Of a stretch of 64,000 nt of DNA, positions 63,580 to 64,000 are shown piece after piece; within the stretch, counting starts at the first letter, position 1, and every line of letters begins with the position of its first letter. A model generated the notes under the pieces. That model saw only the letters and a list, made by a program, of their open reading frames with translations, was not told the origin of the DNA and searched no databases. The translations under genes were made by a program, and so were the position numbers. The stretch spans positions 1-64,000 of the forward strand of contig NZ_LZZS01000005.1 in assembly GCF_014170335.1 (NCBI RefSeq), written 5' to 3'. The DNA comes from Achromobacter sp. UMC46 (GTDB lineage: Bacteria > Pseudomonadota > Gammaproteobacteria > Burkholderiales > Burkholderiaceae_B).

Positions 63580-64000
63580 TCAGTCCGCCGACAGCTTGAC
63601 CTTTTGCGACAGGGCCTTGAAGGCCTCGTGCTGGCTTTGGGTCAGGCGCTCGACTTCCTGCGGCGTCGATCCATAGGGCATGAAGCCGGCCTGCTCGAGC
63701 TTGTCCTTCACTTCCGGCAACGCCAACGCCCACTGGAACGCTTCGCTCAATGCACGCGTGACTTCAGGCGACATCTTGGCTGGCCCGTACACCGCGAACC
63801 ACGGGTCCACCACCGCACCCGCATAACCCAGTTCGGCCAGCGTCGGCACGTCCGGCAACGCGGGCGCCCGCTTGCTGCCGGTGACGGCCAGCGCGTGGAC
63901 CTTGCCCGCCTTGATGTGCGGCAACGACGCCGGCAGATTGTCGAACATCACGGGCAGATGCCCGCCCAGCAAGTCGTTCAACCCTTGGGCGCTGCCCTTG
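63580..64000 (-). CDS. Bug-family receptor, C-terminal part (5' end outside window)
   Basis: The frame is open to the right edge; 139 or so residues are seen. LNDLLGGHLPVMFDNLPASLPHIKAGKVHALAVTGSKRAPALPDVPTLAELGYAGAVVDPWFAVYGPAKM matches the C-terminal lobe of Bug receptors. It converges with fbpC, 15 bases between stops. The remaining 180 residues lie past the window. Confidence 0.86.
   Translation of the reverse strand, partial: KGSAQGLNDLLGGHLPVMFDNLPASLPHIKAGKVHALAVTGSKRAPALPDVPTLAELGYAGAVVDPWFAVYGPAKMSPEVTRALSEAFQWALALPEVKDKLEQAGFMPYGSTPQEVERLTQSQHEAFKALSQKVKLSAD

Overview
This is a high-GC chromosomal segment of a beta-proteobacterium, most likely of the Alcaligenaceae (Achromobacter/Bordetella type). 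The taxonomic call is inferred from three periplasmic Bug-family receptors (one cut by the window edge), the dense LysR/IclR/Lrp-controlled catabolic modules, the recG-oxyR-dps order and the GC-rich codon use. I could not run a database search. I see no rRNA, tRNA, insertion sequence, prophage or CRISPR array; the window looks like ordinary backbone, with one small toxin-antitoxin pair.

Layout. 1-9350: tail of a DUF4139 protein, a membrane flavocytochrome-type reductase, a REC-EAL c-di-GMP phosphodiesterase, a class I DAHP synthase, a D-amino-acid dehydrogenase-like flavoenzyme, a GNAT acetyltransferase, a conserved-looking protein of unknown function, an orphan response regulator and a CitE-like lyase. 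9350-16650: an ABC-F ATPase, phosphatidylserine decarboxylase behind an attenuator-like leader, an FMN alpha-hydroxy-acid oxidase behind twin palindromes, a membrane metallophosphoesterase, and a divergent Lrp/MFS pair. 16660-23170: a solitary MetQ-like receptor, rocD-rocF (arginine to glutamate semialdehyde), and an IclR / amide-type receptor / zinc alcohol dehydrogenase module. 23210-28290: a RES-Xre toxin-antitoxin pair, small membrane proteins, two glutathione transferases and a PQQ-type sugar dehydrogenase. 28330-32640: LysR, Bug receptor, D-aminoacylase and Asp/Glu racemase, which looks like a D-amino-acid scavenging unit. 32770-37705: a complete branched-chain amino-acid ABC operon (livKHMGF). 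38160-39550: queuosine-precursor transporter plus proC.

39650-44150: ugpBAEC for glycerol-3-phosphate uptake, with candidate Pho boxes. 44240-48450: an OmpV-like porin, a lipoprotein related to serine beta-lactamases but lacking the nucleophile, and an RstBA-like two-component system. 48670-54980: a second, stand-alone LivK, an RBBP9-type hydrolase, dps, oxyR, recG and a RidA protein. 55080-58850: LysR, AtuA-type protein, its small partner and a Bug receptor. 58920-63560: ferredoxin-NADP reductase, then fbpABC ferric-iron uptake with a candidate Fur box. The window ends inside another Bug receptor gene.

Taken together, the window is dominated by nutrient scavenging (branched-chain amino acids, glycerol phosphate, iron, D-amino acids, arginine, carboxylates) with a small oxidative-stress block. 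No wholly new system stands out. The most unusual items are the active-site-less beta-lactamase-fold lipoprotein beside the two-component system, the leader in front of psd, the inverted pair of perfect DnaA boxes at 7427-7449, and the twin operators at 12291-12344.
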